Source: Larus michahellis (lineage: Eukaryota > Chordata > Aves > Charadriiformes > Laridae). From it: DNA of 64,000 nt. The position numbers were made by a program, and so were the translations under genes. The notes beneath the pieces are model-generated. The model had not been told where the DNA came from and made no database searches. It saw only the letters and a list, made by a program, of their open reading frames with translations. This document shows positions 41,073 to 50,735 of the stretch, piece by piece (the stretch's first letter is position 1; each line of letters begins with the position of its first letter). Where the stretch lies: positions 178,239,092 to 178,303,091 of the forward strand of contig NC_133896.1 in the NCBI RefSeq assembly GCF_964199755.1, read 5' to 3'.

Positions 41073-42204
41073 TACAACCTCGCCACATTACCCGAGCCCA
41101 CTTAGCAACTTTTCAGACTTTGTTCCTCCTGCTTTCCTATCTAAATACAGTAGACGGAAATGGGAGATAAGGCTCCCATGCAAATGAAGATAACAGTTGC
41201 TCGCCCACTCTCCGCTTAGGATAGTGGAAGACGCACTGGTTTCCCCTAAAGCAGATTTTCTCCCCCCCGCTCCCCCCTTCCCCGGTAGCCTCCTGCGTGT
41301 AAAGCGCCCAGTGCATTGTCCCCTGACAGCTGATGCTTATCGTGCCGGTGGGGGTATTGTGTTTCAGCTCGTGGCACTGGAAAACCCTGCAACTTTTCTT
41401 TTGAAGTTAAATGGCTTCATTTTCTTTCCATGTATGAATAACTCTCCGAAGGAACGACCCAAAAAGTCGACCCGTTTAACGACGCCCGTCCGACCAACCT
41501 GTTCCTCCTCCCGCGCTCGGAGCTTTGCACAAGAAGGTCCTCTCGGAGCAGAGGGAGGAAAGGGGGAGGGAGGCTCCTCAACCAGTCCAAGTCGCATCGT
41601 AATTAAATTTTATTTTATCCTACCGAGGCATGCAAAATATCGAGCAAAAAAATACAAGTTTAAGTAATTTGTTTGTATTCTTATCTGTGGGAGTTGGAAA
41701 TTAACAGCCCCGCTAGTTTACTGTTAAGCCTGGAGAGCGAGAGATTGCTTTGCAAACATTACAGTTATTATGTCTGCAGTTGGTACTCTTTGTATAAATT
41801 ATTGATCAGCCATCTTATTTTTCTTTCTGCTTAATGGATATTATAGCATAGCCGTTTACACGCTATAGTTAAGGTTGTGTCAGCACTTCCATTTATAACA
41901 TCCCCCCTCTTACCGAGAGTTTATAACTCGCTATAAAATTCCGCTCTGGGCTGAAACTTTTCAAGCAAGGGCTCGGACTTTGAAAGGCGTCCCCTCACCC
42001 CCCCATCAAAGAACAATTTAAAACATTTGTCTGCTTTTTTTTTTTAAATACGGGAATAATAAAGGTAACACCCCCACCCCCACCCCCAATGTTTTTCATT
42101 CACCTAAGTGACTCGAGGAGGAAAAGGCTGCGTCTCGCAAGCTGTCAGATTATATATAAAAAAGAACCCAGAGCGTATTTTTTCTTTAATTATTATTATT
42201 AAGG

Positions 42205-42510
42205 GAAACAATTAGTGCCCGAGCAGCCGCCGAGCCGCCGCCCTCCGCCCCGCCGGGCGCCCGATCCGGCGGCGGCCGCCCCTCGCCCCGCGGCCGGGGG
42301 GGTGGGGGGGGACACAAGAGGGATGTCGCCTTCCCCCGCCGCTCCCGGGAGCGGGGCAGGACAAGCGGCCCCCTGGCACCCGGCAGAGATCGGGGCGCGT
42401 GTTAGAAAACCAGGAACATTTAAGCCCGGGGCCGGCTTCTCCAGCGTCTGTGTTTCGATTCGCCTGGGTTGGGAGCGAGGGATGGAGCGGCGGAGAGAAC
42501 TAATTCTGTA
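42205..42510. promoter_or_regulatory. Second isolated CpG-rich patch about 6 kb upstream of DACH1
   Basis: A dense run of CCGCCG, CGGCGGCGGCCGC and CGGGGCC-type sequence begins abruptly after an AT-rich segment and fades by about 42510. It is followed by AT-rich, complex sequence that reads like conserved non-coding DNA (42540-42680). An alternative DACH1 promoter, a non-coding RNA promoter or an enhancer CpG patch are all possible. No splice-supported exon is recognisable. Confidence 0.55.
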
Positions 42511-43083
42511 AGGGGGGGGAGCGGGGGGGAAACACGGGAAAGGGCACCTCCGATTAGATCACCGCTTTAACATAATACAATGGCAGGGGCTTTGTGCTTC
42601 ATAATTATTGCTCTGAGCGACTTTTCCTACCTGTTGGTAGGTGAATTAACGCGTTGGACTGAGGACCTCTAATGAGAGCCCGAGTGTAACTCGAGCATCA
42701 CAGAGGGGCTCCCCGTCTGTTCCAGCCCTCGTTTCATCCCGGCGGGGAAAGTTGGTTTATCATTTTCCTTCCCGTCCCACGGCTGTCTCTGGTGGCTGTC
42801 ACTTGTGCGGTGAATGTCACCAGGCAGCACCCCCTCACCTGCTCCATCCGGCCCCAGAAGGGAACCCGACCCGCTTCACCATTTCGGCTCTGGCAGCCGC
42901 AACGTGACCCAGAAGCTCAAATCAACATAAGGATTATTTTAGTTAGTGTCCTCGAAACATATTTTCTCAAATCAGAACAGCGACTTAAGGGGGGGGGGGA
43001 TAAATCGTAAATAAGCAAGTAGCTTAATTGGCGTTTGGGATGCGCAATTTGCATGTATGCGCTTGTGCGTGGGTGTGGGCGAG

Positions 43084-43102
43084 TACGTGTGTGTGTGTGT
43101 GT
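43084..43102. repeat. (GT)n dinucleotide repeat
   Basis: A short alternating GT run (about nine units, first interrupted by CGT) in the region between the CpG patches. Confidence 0.9.
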
Positions 43103-43589
43103 CGGATGCAGGGAAGGAGGGAGGGAAGGGATGAGAAGGTTCCCAAGCCGTCGGTTATTGCATCTCTCAGTACAGCGCGCCCTCGCTCAGTGCATCAGTT
43201 AGCATCACCGGAGAGAACACCCATTTCTCCTGGGGATGAAGGGGGAGAACCGAAGGATGCGCTCTGGGGCTAAATCCTGCCCTTGTACTCAGGCGGGGAA
43301 TACTCTGGGAACGAGCGAGGTGACTCCCGGGAGTGAAGCCGGCAAAAGATGCTCTGGCGCTGGAAGTGCCCGGGTGAGGCAGGGCGTGTGCGGGCTGCCA
43401 AGCCCGCAACAATTCCTCTTCCACTCCTTGCGCCGGGGATGTGCAGCCGCCGCTTCCAACTCTCCAGCTGAGAGATGCACGTTAAAACAATCAGCCCAGG
43501 TGATAACTTGTCCCCAGGTTCTCGTTTGTAAAGACCTTAAAAGTTATTTTTTAATGGCTCCTGAAGTTTCTTCGCTTCCATTCTTCCAC

Positions 43590-43611
43590 TTTTTTTTTTT
43601 TTTTTTTTTTT
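43590..43611. repeat. T22 homopolymer
   Basis: Twenty-two T in a row between TTCCAC and GTGTTAAG. No retroposon body is recognised on either side. Confidence 0.95.
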
Positions 43612-46520
43612 GTGTTAAGCAGGCACCATACGTAAATACAAATTGCAGTAAACAGAACGTGACAGCAATCTTGCCACGTATTCTGGACTTTTCATGATAT
43701 ATGGTGGACTGTTCAGAAGTGTATGCTATTGTTAAAGCTGTTTGTGCCGGGTGTGCTAATGCACTGTTTGATTGAGTGAATTAGCAGTCATAACAATCTG
43801 GCAGTCTGGCCATAGAAGTGTGCTCAAATTGATTTGTGTTATGGCTGGACTGGAAAATCTAGTGTTAGTTGTTTTTTGCCCTGGGGCATTGTTTGTACCA
43901 AACTCCACTTTTCATTTAATTTTCCAATATATTTTTGAAAGACCAAAAGGTTTGTGATCAACGTTTGCTGCACTTTATTATTATTCAGTTATTAAAAATA
44001 TCCTATGAGTAATTTCAGGTTCCCCAAAACCTTGCTTTCAATTAGAGTAAACATAATTAGCGTGACGTCGTGCTTGGAATGGTAAATCTCCCTTTGTATC
44101 TATTAAGCATGTTATCTACTTGTCCTGTCACTGAAAGGAATCCAGTTTGTATTTGTATTGGACAAGGTCTGTGCTAATTTGACTATAATGCAACAATTAG
44201 AAAAACAGCACTGCAGTATCCAGTTTCTTATTACTGGTACAACGCTTCACATCAATCTCAACTGTATCCATCGTGTTTTCAATGTTTAGTAAATATGTTG
44301 GTGGGGAAAAAAAAAAAGGATCCCAATTCACAGACTTACATTTCTATGAGCCTATTTTCCTGAGCGTTGCAGGGGGGGATTCGCTATATGGTCCCTCCCT
44401 CTTTCTGTGTCTTCCCTCTAAATAACAGATTGCTCCTGAAAGGAGGATTGCTGCTCCAGACCCGGGAGATTAAAAGCACAACAGAACTTACCTTCTCTTC
44501 GCCAGTACTTGCTCCTTCCTTACAATCTTCTGCTCAGCGGTCGTTTGTCAGAATTATAATGCAGCATGATTAAACCTAAAACATTACTCTATTGATCACA
44601 CAGAAAGCTTTGTGAAATCATTTAGCTGCTTCTCTTCAGAAACCGGTGAACAAAACAGGTCACTAGACAAGGGTAAGACAAAACACAAGACAGAAAGGTA
44701 TTTCTCAGGAAAATAAATTCAGAAGAAATGCAGAAAAAAAAAAATACTGTGGATGAACTTAACACGGTAATACGCTATTCAACCTTACCAGGTGCCCATC
44801 TTCTGTATGCTTCCCCTCCCCCCGGTCCATTCCTTCACACACGTTCAGAAGATAAATACTTTTCTGGGGGTTTTTTTCTGAATGAATTTAAATATTTAAT
44901 TATCAATAATAACTGGAGAAGGGGGAGGGAGCTGATGTACTAGTCTATCTCCTGTCAGTCAGGTATTCAGATTCCTTAAAACGCAACAGCTACAATGCAT
45001 TTTCTAATTGCATTTTACCCTTTACAGCTGCCCTCAAAATTGTAATTTAATAAAATAGCGAACTCCGTATCAGTCCTTTTTTAGAGCAATAAATTACAAT
45101 CACTGTCAATACATCTTACTGCTTTAACATACATTTTCATAGACTAAAATGGTCAAAAGGAAAAAGAGACACAGAGAAACAGAGAGAATACCTGCCCTGA
45201 ACAGTTACATGAGCAGAAAAGAAACCCTGCTTCAAACAATATTCCAGGAAAGAAATTAAAGACTTCTTAATTAGTGCAGCAATTAAGCTTTCTTGGTCGC
45301 ATTTTAATCAGCCCAGGCCCTATCAAAGGACAAACAGAACGATTTGCAGGTCTTTGAATTTTAAACAGTCTTATTGATTTCAGCACCATAAGTCTTCACT
45401 TGACACAGGGAGAATTTTCAAATATCAGTTACAGTAATTTGAGTTTTGCTGATACCAACTCAGGGAGAAAAAAAAAAAAAGACAACCCCCAACAATATCA
45501 TTACATGAAAGGGTCAGCGAGTAAGACAAATACAATCTGAAAAAGTTTACAAAGAGCAGCCCCAGGATTTGTTGGTGTGTTTGTGTGAGTATATGCATGA
45601 GTTAAGATAAATCCCGTCGCTCCCCATAATCATTAGAAACACTTACCAAGCCAGAAGCTTTGAGGAGTCTTGAACCTTTTCATAACTCACTCTCTTTCTA
45701 GGTTTCTGGTCTCATTGTTGCATTGAAATGATCAAGGTTAACCCAAACCTGTGGCAGTAAACCCTTTCAAACTACATTTTCTTTATATGGTGTCGAACCA
45801 TGGGGATTATATATCCGTGAGGGCACACAGCAAGAAGAAAAGCAGAAGGCATGAAGTGCATCATGTTGTAGGGAAGGTAGAGAGCAAATGAAATTATAGG
45901 TTTCCTAATTCAGGGTTCACTCAGATCTCCAAGTGGCAATATCACGCGTGTCTCGCTCTGCCCCGATCTTCTCAAGGGTCTGTTCTGTCTTCACAAGGTG
46001 TAAGAGAAGGTGAGATGCGAAAGGATAGATGAGGCAAAGGAAATATGTACAGAGTTGGTTTTCTACCACTGAAAAAAGAAAGATGCGGTGTATTTACATT
46101 TCTAAATGACAAGTTTTATGCAACACTAGATCCTGCCACTGGAACTCAAGTTGTACAAGCTCCTCCAGAGAAACGTTCTGAAAAACACCTGAAAAGGGCT
46201 TGAAGAAGAGTTCTGCACAGTTATGGGTACACAAGACTTCAAAGCAAAATGCCACTTTGTATTTTCTTGGGTTTATTTGCCAATTTTAAAGGTTTTAGTG
46301 CAGGATAGCTAAAATTTCACTAGCAAAGGACATCTTTACTGGTATTAGAACAAAAGTTCCCATAGATTGAAGTTGAGATACAATAAGCAAGTAGATCGTA
46401 TGAGAATAGTTCGTATCTGATAATGTGGAAATTCCTCTGCACTGAATTACTCCAGTTGAGATTACCCACTCTGTAGATGTGTCATGCCGTGAGTCATATC
46501 TCACATAATAGTACACATTT

Positions 46521-46538
46521 AAAAAAAAAAAAAAAAAA
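46521..46538 (+). repeat. A18 homopolymer
   Basis: Eighteen A in a row just upstream of the main CpG island. Confidence 0.95.
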
Positions 46539-46906
46539 GCAGCAGCTAGGGGCACATACATGCATAAAATTAATGAAGTACACGGTGTGTATTTTTAAAA
46601 CTGGAAGAATTAGGCAGACACCAAACGCTGTTTTTACAGACGCCCCAACTCTACGAGTGGACATTTCTTTACCCCCTTAAAAAAGCCGAGTGCCCTCAAG
46701 AGGGAGGCGGAACAAGGCTCTCGGTTTTTCCCAACGACCCAAACAACCCACGCACGCCCCGCTGGCAAAACACGCGTGGACAACTCCATCCTCAACTCCG
46801 GGCGACGGGCAGGGACCACGCCAGGCCCGCGGCACGTCCCCGCCGGCGGCGCCACCGCGCATGCGTGGGCAAGCGCAGCAGCTGATTTTGCGCGCTACCT
46901 GGCCGC

Positions 46907-46920
46907 GGGGGGGGGGGGGG
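46907..46920 (+). repeat. G14 homopolymer in DACH1 upstream CpG island
   Basis: Fourteen G in a row after GGCCGC, followed by CCTCGAGG. Confidence 0.97.
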
Positions 46921-47559
46921 CCTCGAGGGGAGGGCGCGCTGCGCGCTTTCTGCGCGCCGCCGCCACCTGTTGCGCGGCGGCGCCCGCCTTCCCCCTCCCC
47001 TAAGTTCACTTCGGCGCCGCCGCAAGCCCCTTCGGCGCGGTTCCTCGGCGGCGTGACCCGTCCCCGCTTCGATCCCCCGCGGATGTTGCCCTTGCGCGCC
47101 CCGCGCAAGCCCCCGCCGCCCGCGCAACAAAAGAGGGGCCTCGGCGCTGGCCGGACCCCTCATGGGCAACTCCCGCCCCGCCGGGAGGAGCGTTCGGGTC
47201 GTCCCGGGAGAAACAAGAAGAGCAATAAGACCCCTCGGGAGGTTTCTGGTTTTTGTCCGAGGGTGCCCCCGCCCCAGCCCCGGCAAGGTGTGCAGCCACC
47301 CCCTAACCCCCCCCCTCCACCCCCCAACCCCCCGCCGGGCTTCCCCGCTCCCTCTCCCCCCCGCCCCAGCCGGCTCCCGGGGAACGCTGGAGACGCTCGT
47401 GTTTCTCCCCAAACTGTGTTGACAAGCGACTGCTGAAAAAGGGCTGGGAAAATTACATCTCGTCTCTGGTGGGGTGAAATATGAAACATGTAATCTAACG
47501 GTTCCTGAAGAGGAGGGGTGGGTAAGGGGGGGTGGGGGGGGGGGAAGGAAGAGGGACTT

Positions 47560-48202
47560 CTTCTCTCTCTCTCTTTCTGTTTCCCTGCTCCGGGTTCCTG
47601 GTTGGATAATTTGGGTTAATACTAGTGAGTGAGCCTTTTGCTGCTTCAAAGGGTATTTCAAGTTGCCGGAGCTCCTCCCCTCCGCACCGTGTGACAACAA
47701 CAACTCGTCCAGCGAGCGAGCGAGCGGCGGCGGCGGCAGCCAGCACTTCCCAGCTCATTTTCTCTCTGTCATTCCCCTCTCAATCTTTGATCAATGTACT
47801 TGCCAGAGAGAACCGAAGTCCTTCAAACCTCCTCCTTTTCACCTTCGTCTTTAACGTGGTGCTAGAGCAAGGACCACAAAAAGAAACTGCCCTCCCCCCT
47901 CCCCTCGGCCCCAGCCCCGCCGCCCGGAGCGGACTTCTCCTCCTCCTCCTCCGTCCCCACTTGCGGGACACTTTGTGCGTTTCTCTCTCTCACTCTGCCC
48001 CCTGCTCTCTTCGCTCGCCGCCAGCACCTGATCCGGGGTTATCCCCCCCTTCTTCTCCCCCCCTCCTCCCTTCTCTCCTTTCCTCCTTTTTTTTTTTTTT
48101 TTAATTTTTTTTTTCCCCTTCAAATTTTTCCCCTTTCCCCTGCGTGTGTGTGTGGGAACTTTCCCCCCCCTCCCCCTGCCCCCCTCCGCCGTATATGTGA
48201 CC
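47560..48202 (+). promoter_or_regulatory. DACH1: Probable DACH1 5' leader, pyrimidine-rich
   Basis: The 640 bases before the start codon contain CT-rich stretches (for example 47560-47577 and 47984-48000), a GCGAGCGAGCGAGCGG run near 47713, and an almost pure pyrimidine tract with T16 at 48087-48102. The extent of the leader is inferred, because no transcription start site is visible. If transcription starts near 47600, the leader holds at least two upstream ATGs. One at 47794 opens a 23-codon uORF ending at 47865 in weak context, and the other is the start-stop element listed separately. Confidence 0.5.
48195..48200 (+). promoter_or_regulatory. Start-stop element (ATG immediately followed by TGA) before DACH1 ATG
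   Basis: The sequence GTATATGTGACCATGG places an ATG directly followed by TGA, then two bases, then the DACH1 start codon. The upstream ATG has T at -3 and T at +4, a weak context, whereas the DACH1 ATG is strong. Minimal start-stop uORFs are known in general to hold ribosomes at the start codon and lower translation of the main frame. Whether this one acts here is inference. It is seen directly in the sequence and is shorter than any ORF caller would report. Confidence 0.55.
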
Positions 48203-48921
48203 ATGGCCGTACCGGCTGCTTTGATCCCTCCGACCCAGCTGGTCCCCCCTCAGCCTCCGGTCTCAACTTCTGCCGCCTGCACCACCACCACCACCACCTC
48301 CTCGTCGGCCACCTCCTCTCCGTCTCCGTCCATCGCTCCCCCGCCGGCCGCTTCGGGGACAAACCTATTCCGGCCGGAGCCCATCGCAGCGGCGGCAGCG
48401 GCGGCAGCGGCGGCCACAGTCACCTCCACCACCAGCGGCGGCGGCGGTAACGGCAGCGGCGGCGGCAGCGGCGGCGGCAGCCCCAGCCTGGGCACCGGCG
48501 GCGGCAGCAGCGGCGGCGGCAGCGGCGGCACCTCCACTCCCAATGCCAGCGCGGCCAGCGCGGCCAGCAGCCTGCCCGGCAAGCCCGTCTACTCGACCCC
48601 GTCCCCGGTGGAGAACACCCCCCAGAATAACGAGTGCAAGATGGTGGATCTGAGGGGGGCCAAAGTGGCCTCCTTCACCGTGGAGGGCTGCGAGCTCATC
48701 TGCCTGCCCCAGGCTTTCGACCTCTTCCTGAAGCACTTGGTGGGGGGCTTGCACACGGTCTACACCAAGCTGAAGCGGCTGGAGATCACGCCCGTGGTCT
48801 GCAACGTGGAGCAGGTCCGCATCCTGAGGGGGCTGGGAGCCATCCAGCCCGGGGTCAACCGCTGCAAACTCATCTCCAGGAAGGATTTCGAGACCCTCTA
48901 CAACGACTGCACCAACGCCAG
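48203..48921 (+). CDS. DACH1: DACH1 exon 1 coding part (dachshund family transcription factor 1), 5'-partial gene
   Basis: DACH1 is a nuclear transcriptional cofactor of the Ski/Sno/Dac family that works with SIX and EYA proteins in eye, limb and other organ development. The 239 residues read here match my memory of the vertebrate DACH1 N-terminus. Residues 1-60 are rich in Pro, Thr and Ser. Residues 62-71 are a ten-Ala run, residues 79-110 a Gly/Ser tract, and about 127-239 hold the conserved linker plus the Ski/Sno/Dac (DACHbox-N) winged-helix domain, including ECKMVDLRGAKVASFTVEG and the LPQAFDLFLKHLVGG helix. The start is the first ATG in this frame, in strong context (A at -3, G at +4); the open frame upstream has no other ATG. 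Coding stops after AG of a split codon at a CAG/GTAACC donor, leaving phase 2, as expected for the Ser that follows NA in the family. The long Ser run of mammalian DACH1 is absent. DACH2 is the alternative, but the Gly/Ala-rich N-terminus favours DACH1. Confidence 0.96.
48386..48412 (+). repeat. Three copies of a 9-base unit coding the DACH1 poly-Ala tract
   Basis: The unit GCAGCGGCG occurs three times in a row and, with a following GCC, encodes ten alanines (residues 62-71). Mixed GCA/GCG codons in a nine-base period suggest growth by unit duplication rather than slippage of a pure triplet. Length differences between individuals or species would therefore come in steps of three residues. Confidence 0.8.
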
Positions 48922-49751
48922 GTAACCGCCGCCAGGCACACGCACACCCCGCCGCCGGGGACGGGTCCCCCCCCAACCCTCCCCGCCGCCGCCGCCCCCG
49001 TCCCACCCCCGCACGGTGCGGCCCGGGCGGGCGCTGCGCCGCTTCCCGCTGCCACCCGGCGGAACCGAGGGTGGGGGGGTGTCGTCCCGAGCCCTGCGGC
49101 CACATGCCCTCGGCCCCCTCCCTCGCTGCCCCGGCCACCCGGTCGGCCTCCTCCGCGGCCGGCTGCGCCGCTTCTTGGTGGGACGGAGGGAGAGATGGAG
49201 GAGGAGGAGGAGGAGGGGTGTTTCTGCCCACCCCCCCACCCCCTCCGTGCCGCGCAAGTGTCGCCCTGTCATTGTCCCCTTCTCCCCCCACCACGCCGAG
49301 GCGTGCCAGGGGCCCCGAGGCGGCCGCGGAGCAGCGCAGCGCGCTTTTTCCGCGGGGCGCGGAGGGCCGGCGGGGGTGGGGAGGGGGTAGCGGGGCCAAA
49401 AAGTGCTTTCTGACCACCCCTCTTTAAGTTTATCCCTGGATGTAGCTTTAAAACGGGCAACCCCGGGGAAAAAGCTGCCCGAAGGGTGCACAGGAGTGGG
49501 CGGGGAGCGGTCCTGGGAGTGTGTGTGTGGGGGGGGATGTGGGTGTGTGTGGGGGGGGTGGGTACACAGACACTCGTGTTTCGCGTAAATGGGATGGGGC
49601 GCGGAGCTGCCTGCCGGGCGGAGGGCCCTATCCGGGGCGGGTGGAGGCCACTTGGCCATCAGCTGCTGTCAGATATCCGAAAGGGGCACGTGCACTTTTT
49701 GTATTAGGTCTATGAGGCAGTTGCCACATGGCGAACGGGGATGGAAGGGGC

Positions 49752-49770
49752 GGGGGGGGGGGGGGGGGGG
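49752..49770 (+). repeat. G19 homopolymer in DACH1 intron 1
   Basis: Nineteen consecutive G after a single C at 49751. It lies in a segment with many other G-runs on the plus (non-template) strand. Confidence 0.97.
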
Positions 49771-50680
49771 AAGGGCGGGAAGACGGCGAAGAGGAGGAGG
49801 TGGTGGCGTCTGCTTTCCTTTGGGGCAGGGGGGAGAGGTGCCAGGCGGCCGGGCTGGCCTGCTCCCCCCCGCCATGGCGGGGGTGGGGGTGTCGGTCCCC
49901 GAGGAGCAGGTGCGAGCATCTCCCGCCTTCCCCCCCCCCCCCTCGCCCCCCCCCGTCCCCGGCAGCCATGGAGGAGGCGACGGGGGTCAGCGGGAGCGCG
50001 GAAGGGATTTGGCAGGGCTGAGTCCTGTTACCGCGCAGAATAAGGCGGGCGCGGTGGCGGGGATGGCGCCGGGGGCGGGCAGCGCTCCGCCTGCGGGAGA
50101 TGCGCGGGTACCACCGCGCTCCCCGCGGGTCGGGGCGGGGGGGAAGGGACGGCCCGGTGTGTGTGTGTGGGGGGGGAGAGGTGATGCCCCAAACTTGGCA
50201 CAACCGGGGAGGGGTGGTTTGGGGGGTGGGGGTAGAGAAGGAGCTGGCAAAAGAGGAAATTCCTGCTGCAATAGCAGCCTTGCTTTGCAGCTGAGGGAGG
50301 GCGAGAGCGTGGGGCCGCGTTATCTCTCCATCTGTAGGTTACAGGGCTGAATCTGCTTGATAAGGAGAAGGGATCGCATAACCGCCGTGACCCGGGGAGC
50401 GGAGCGGTCGGGAGCGCCTCCAGTTCCCGGGAGGGGGGGGCTCCCCCTGCCTCGGGCCGGGGCCGGGGGTGTGGGGCGTCGTTTTTGGGGTGGTGGGAAC
50501 TTCCCCGGGAGCGAAGGGTCGCCACCGAGGAGGCGGCAGGGCAGAAGTCTCGATGGTACTTCTTCAATACGCCCAAATAAACCGAGCGGGCTCGTTTCAC
50601 TTTCCTATTGTCGGATTTCAAGGTTCAAGCGAGAGCCAACACGTGGGGGATTAACCCCACGCGATGCCGTGCTCCTTCCC

Positions 50681-50735
50681 ATCCCATCCCATCCCATCCC
50701 ATCCCATCCCATCCCATCCCATCCCATCCCATCCC
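50681..50735. repeat. (ATCCC)11 pentanucleotide microsatellite in DACH1 intron 1
   Basis: Eleven perfect ATCCC units close to the 3' edge of the CpG island, followed by TGATGGCGGGG. Perfect arrays of this length are likely length-polymorphic. Confidence 0.98.

Larger units (their letters stand above)
42511..46639. other. Complex AT-rich DNA between the CpG patches and the main CpG island
   Basis: No transposon recognised over more than 4 kb, which stands out from the upstream flank. Stretches such as 42540-42680 and 43690-44240 read like conserved non-coding sequence, rich in TAAT- and ATTA-type homeodomain core sites. This is impression only; conservation cannot be tested here. The open frame at 43236-43697 has no recognisable domain. 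Confidence 0.45.
46640..50620. promoter_or_regulatory. DACH1: CpG island spanning the DACH1 promoter, exon 1 and start of intron 1
   Basis: Base composition changes sharply near 46640 from AT-rich to very GC-rich with many CG dinucleotides, and returns to AT-rich near 50620. DACH1 exon 1 lies in the middle. Large CpG islands over the first exon are usual for developmental transcription factors and are often Polycomb targets. That part is general knowledge, not something seen here. No TATA box is obvious in the proximal 600 bases before the ATG, so a dispersed, TATA-less promoter is likely. GC-box-like CCGCCC motifs are frequent. The transcription start cannot be fixed from sequence. The island also contains long open frames on both strands that I treat as composition artefacts. 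Confidence 0.85.

Noticed and set aside
41197..41667. 156-codon plus-strand frame near the CpG patches
   Set aside because: No recognisable domain or splice context. Its start lies in AT-rich DNA and the content is Pro/Ser-rich; probably chance.
46690..47703. Long overlapping frames on both strands in the CpG island (248 and 303 codons)
   Set aside because: They are Pro/Arg/Gly-rich, open on both strands at once and without any recognisable domain. Base composition explains them.
48365..49417. 350-codon minus-strand open frame opposite DACH1 exon 1
   Set aside because: It lies antisense to the conserved coding exon in very GC-rich DNA, where stop codons are rare. The translation is low-complexity Ala/Gly/Arg/Pro with no domain.
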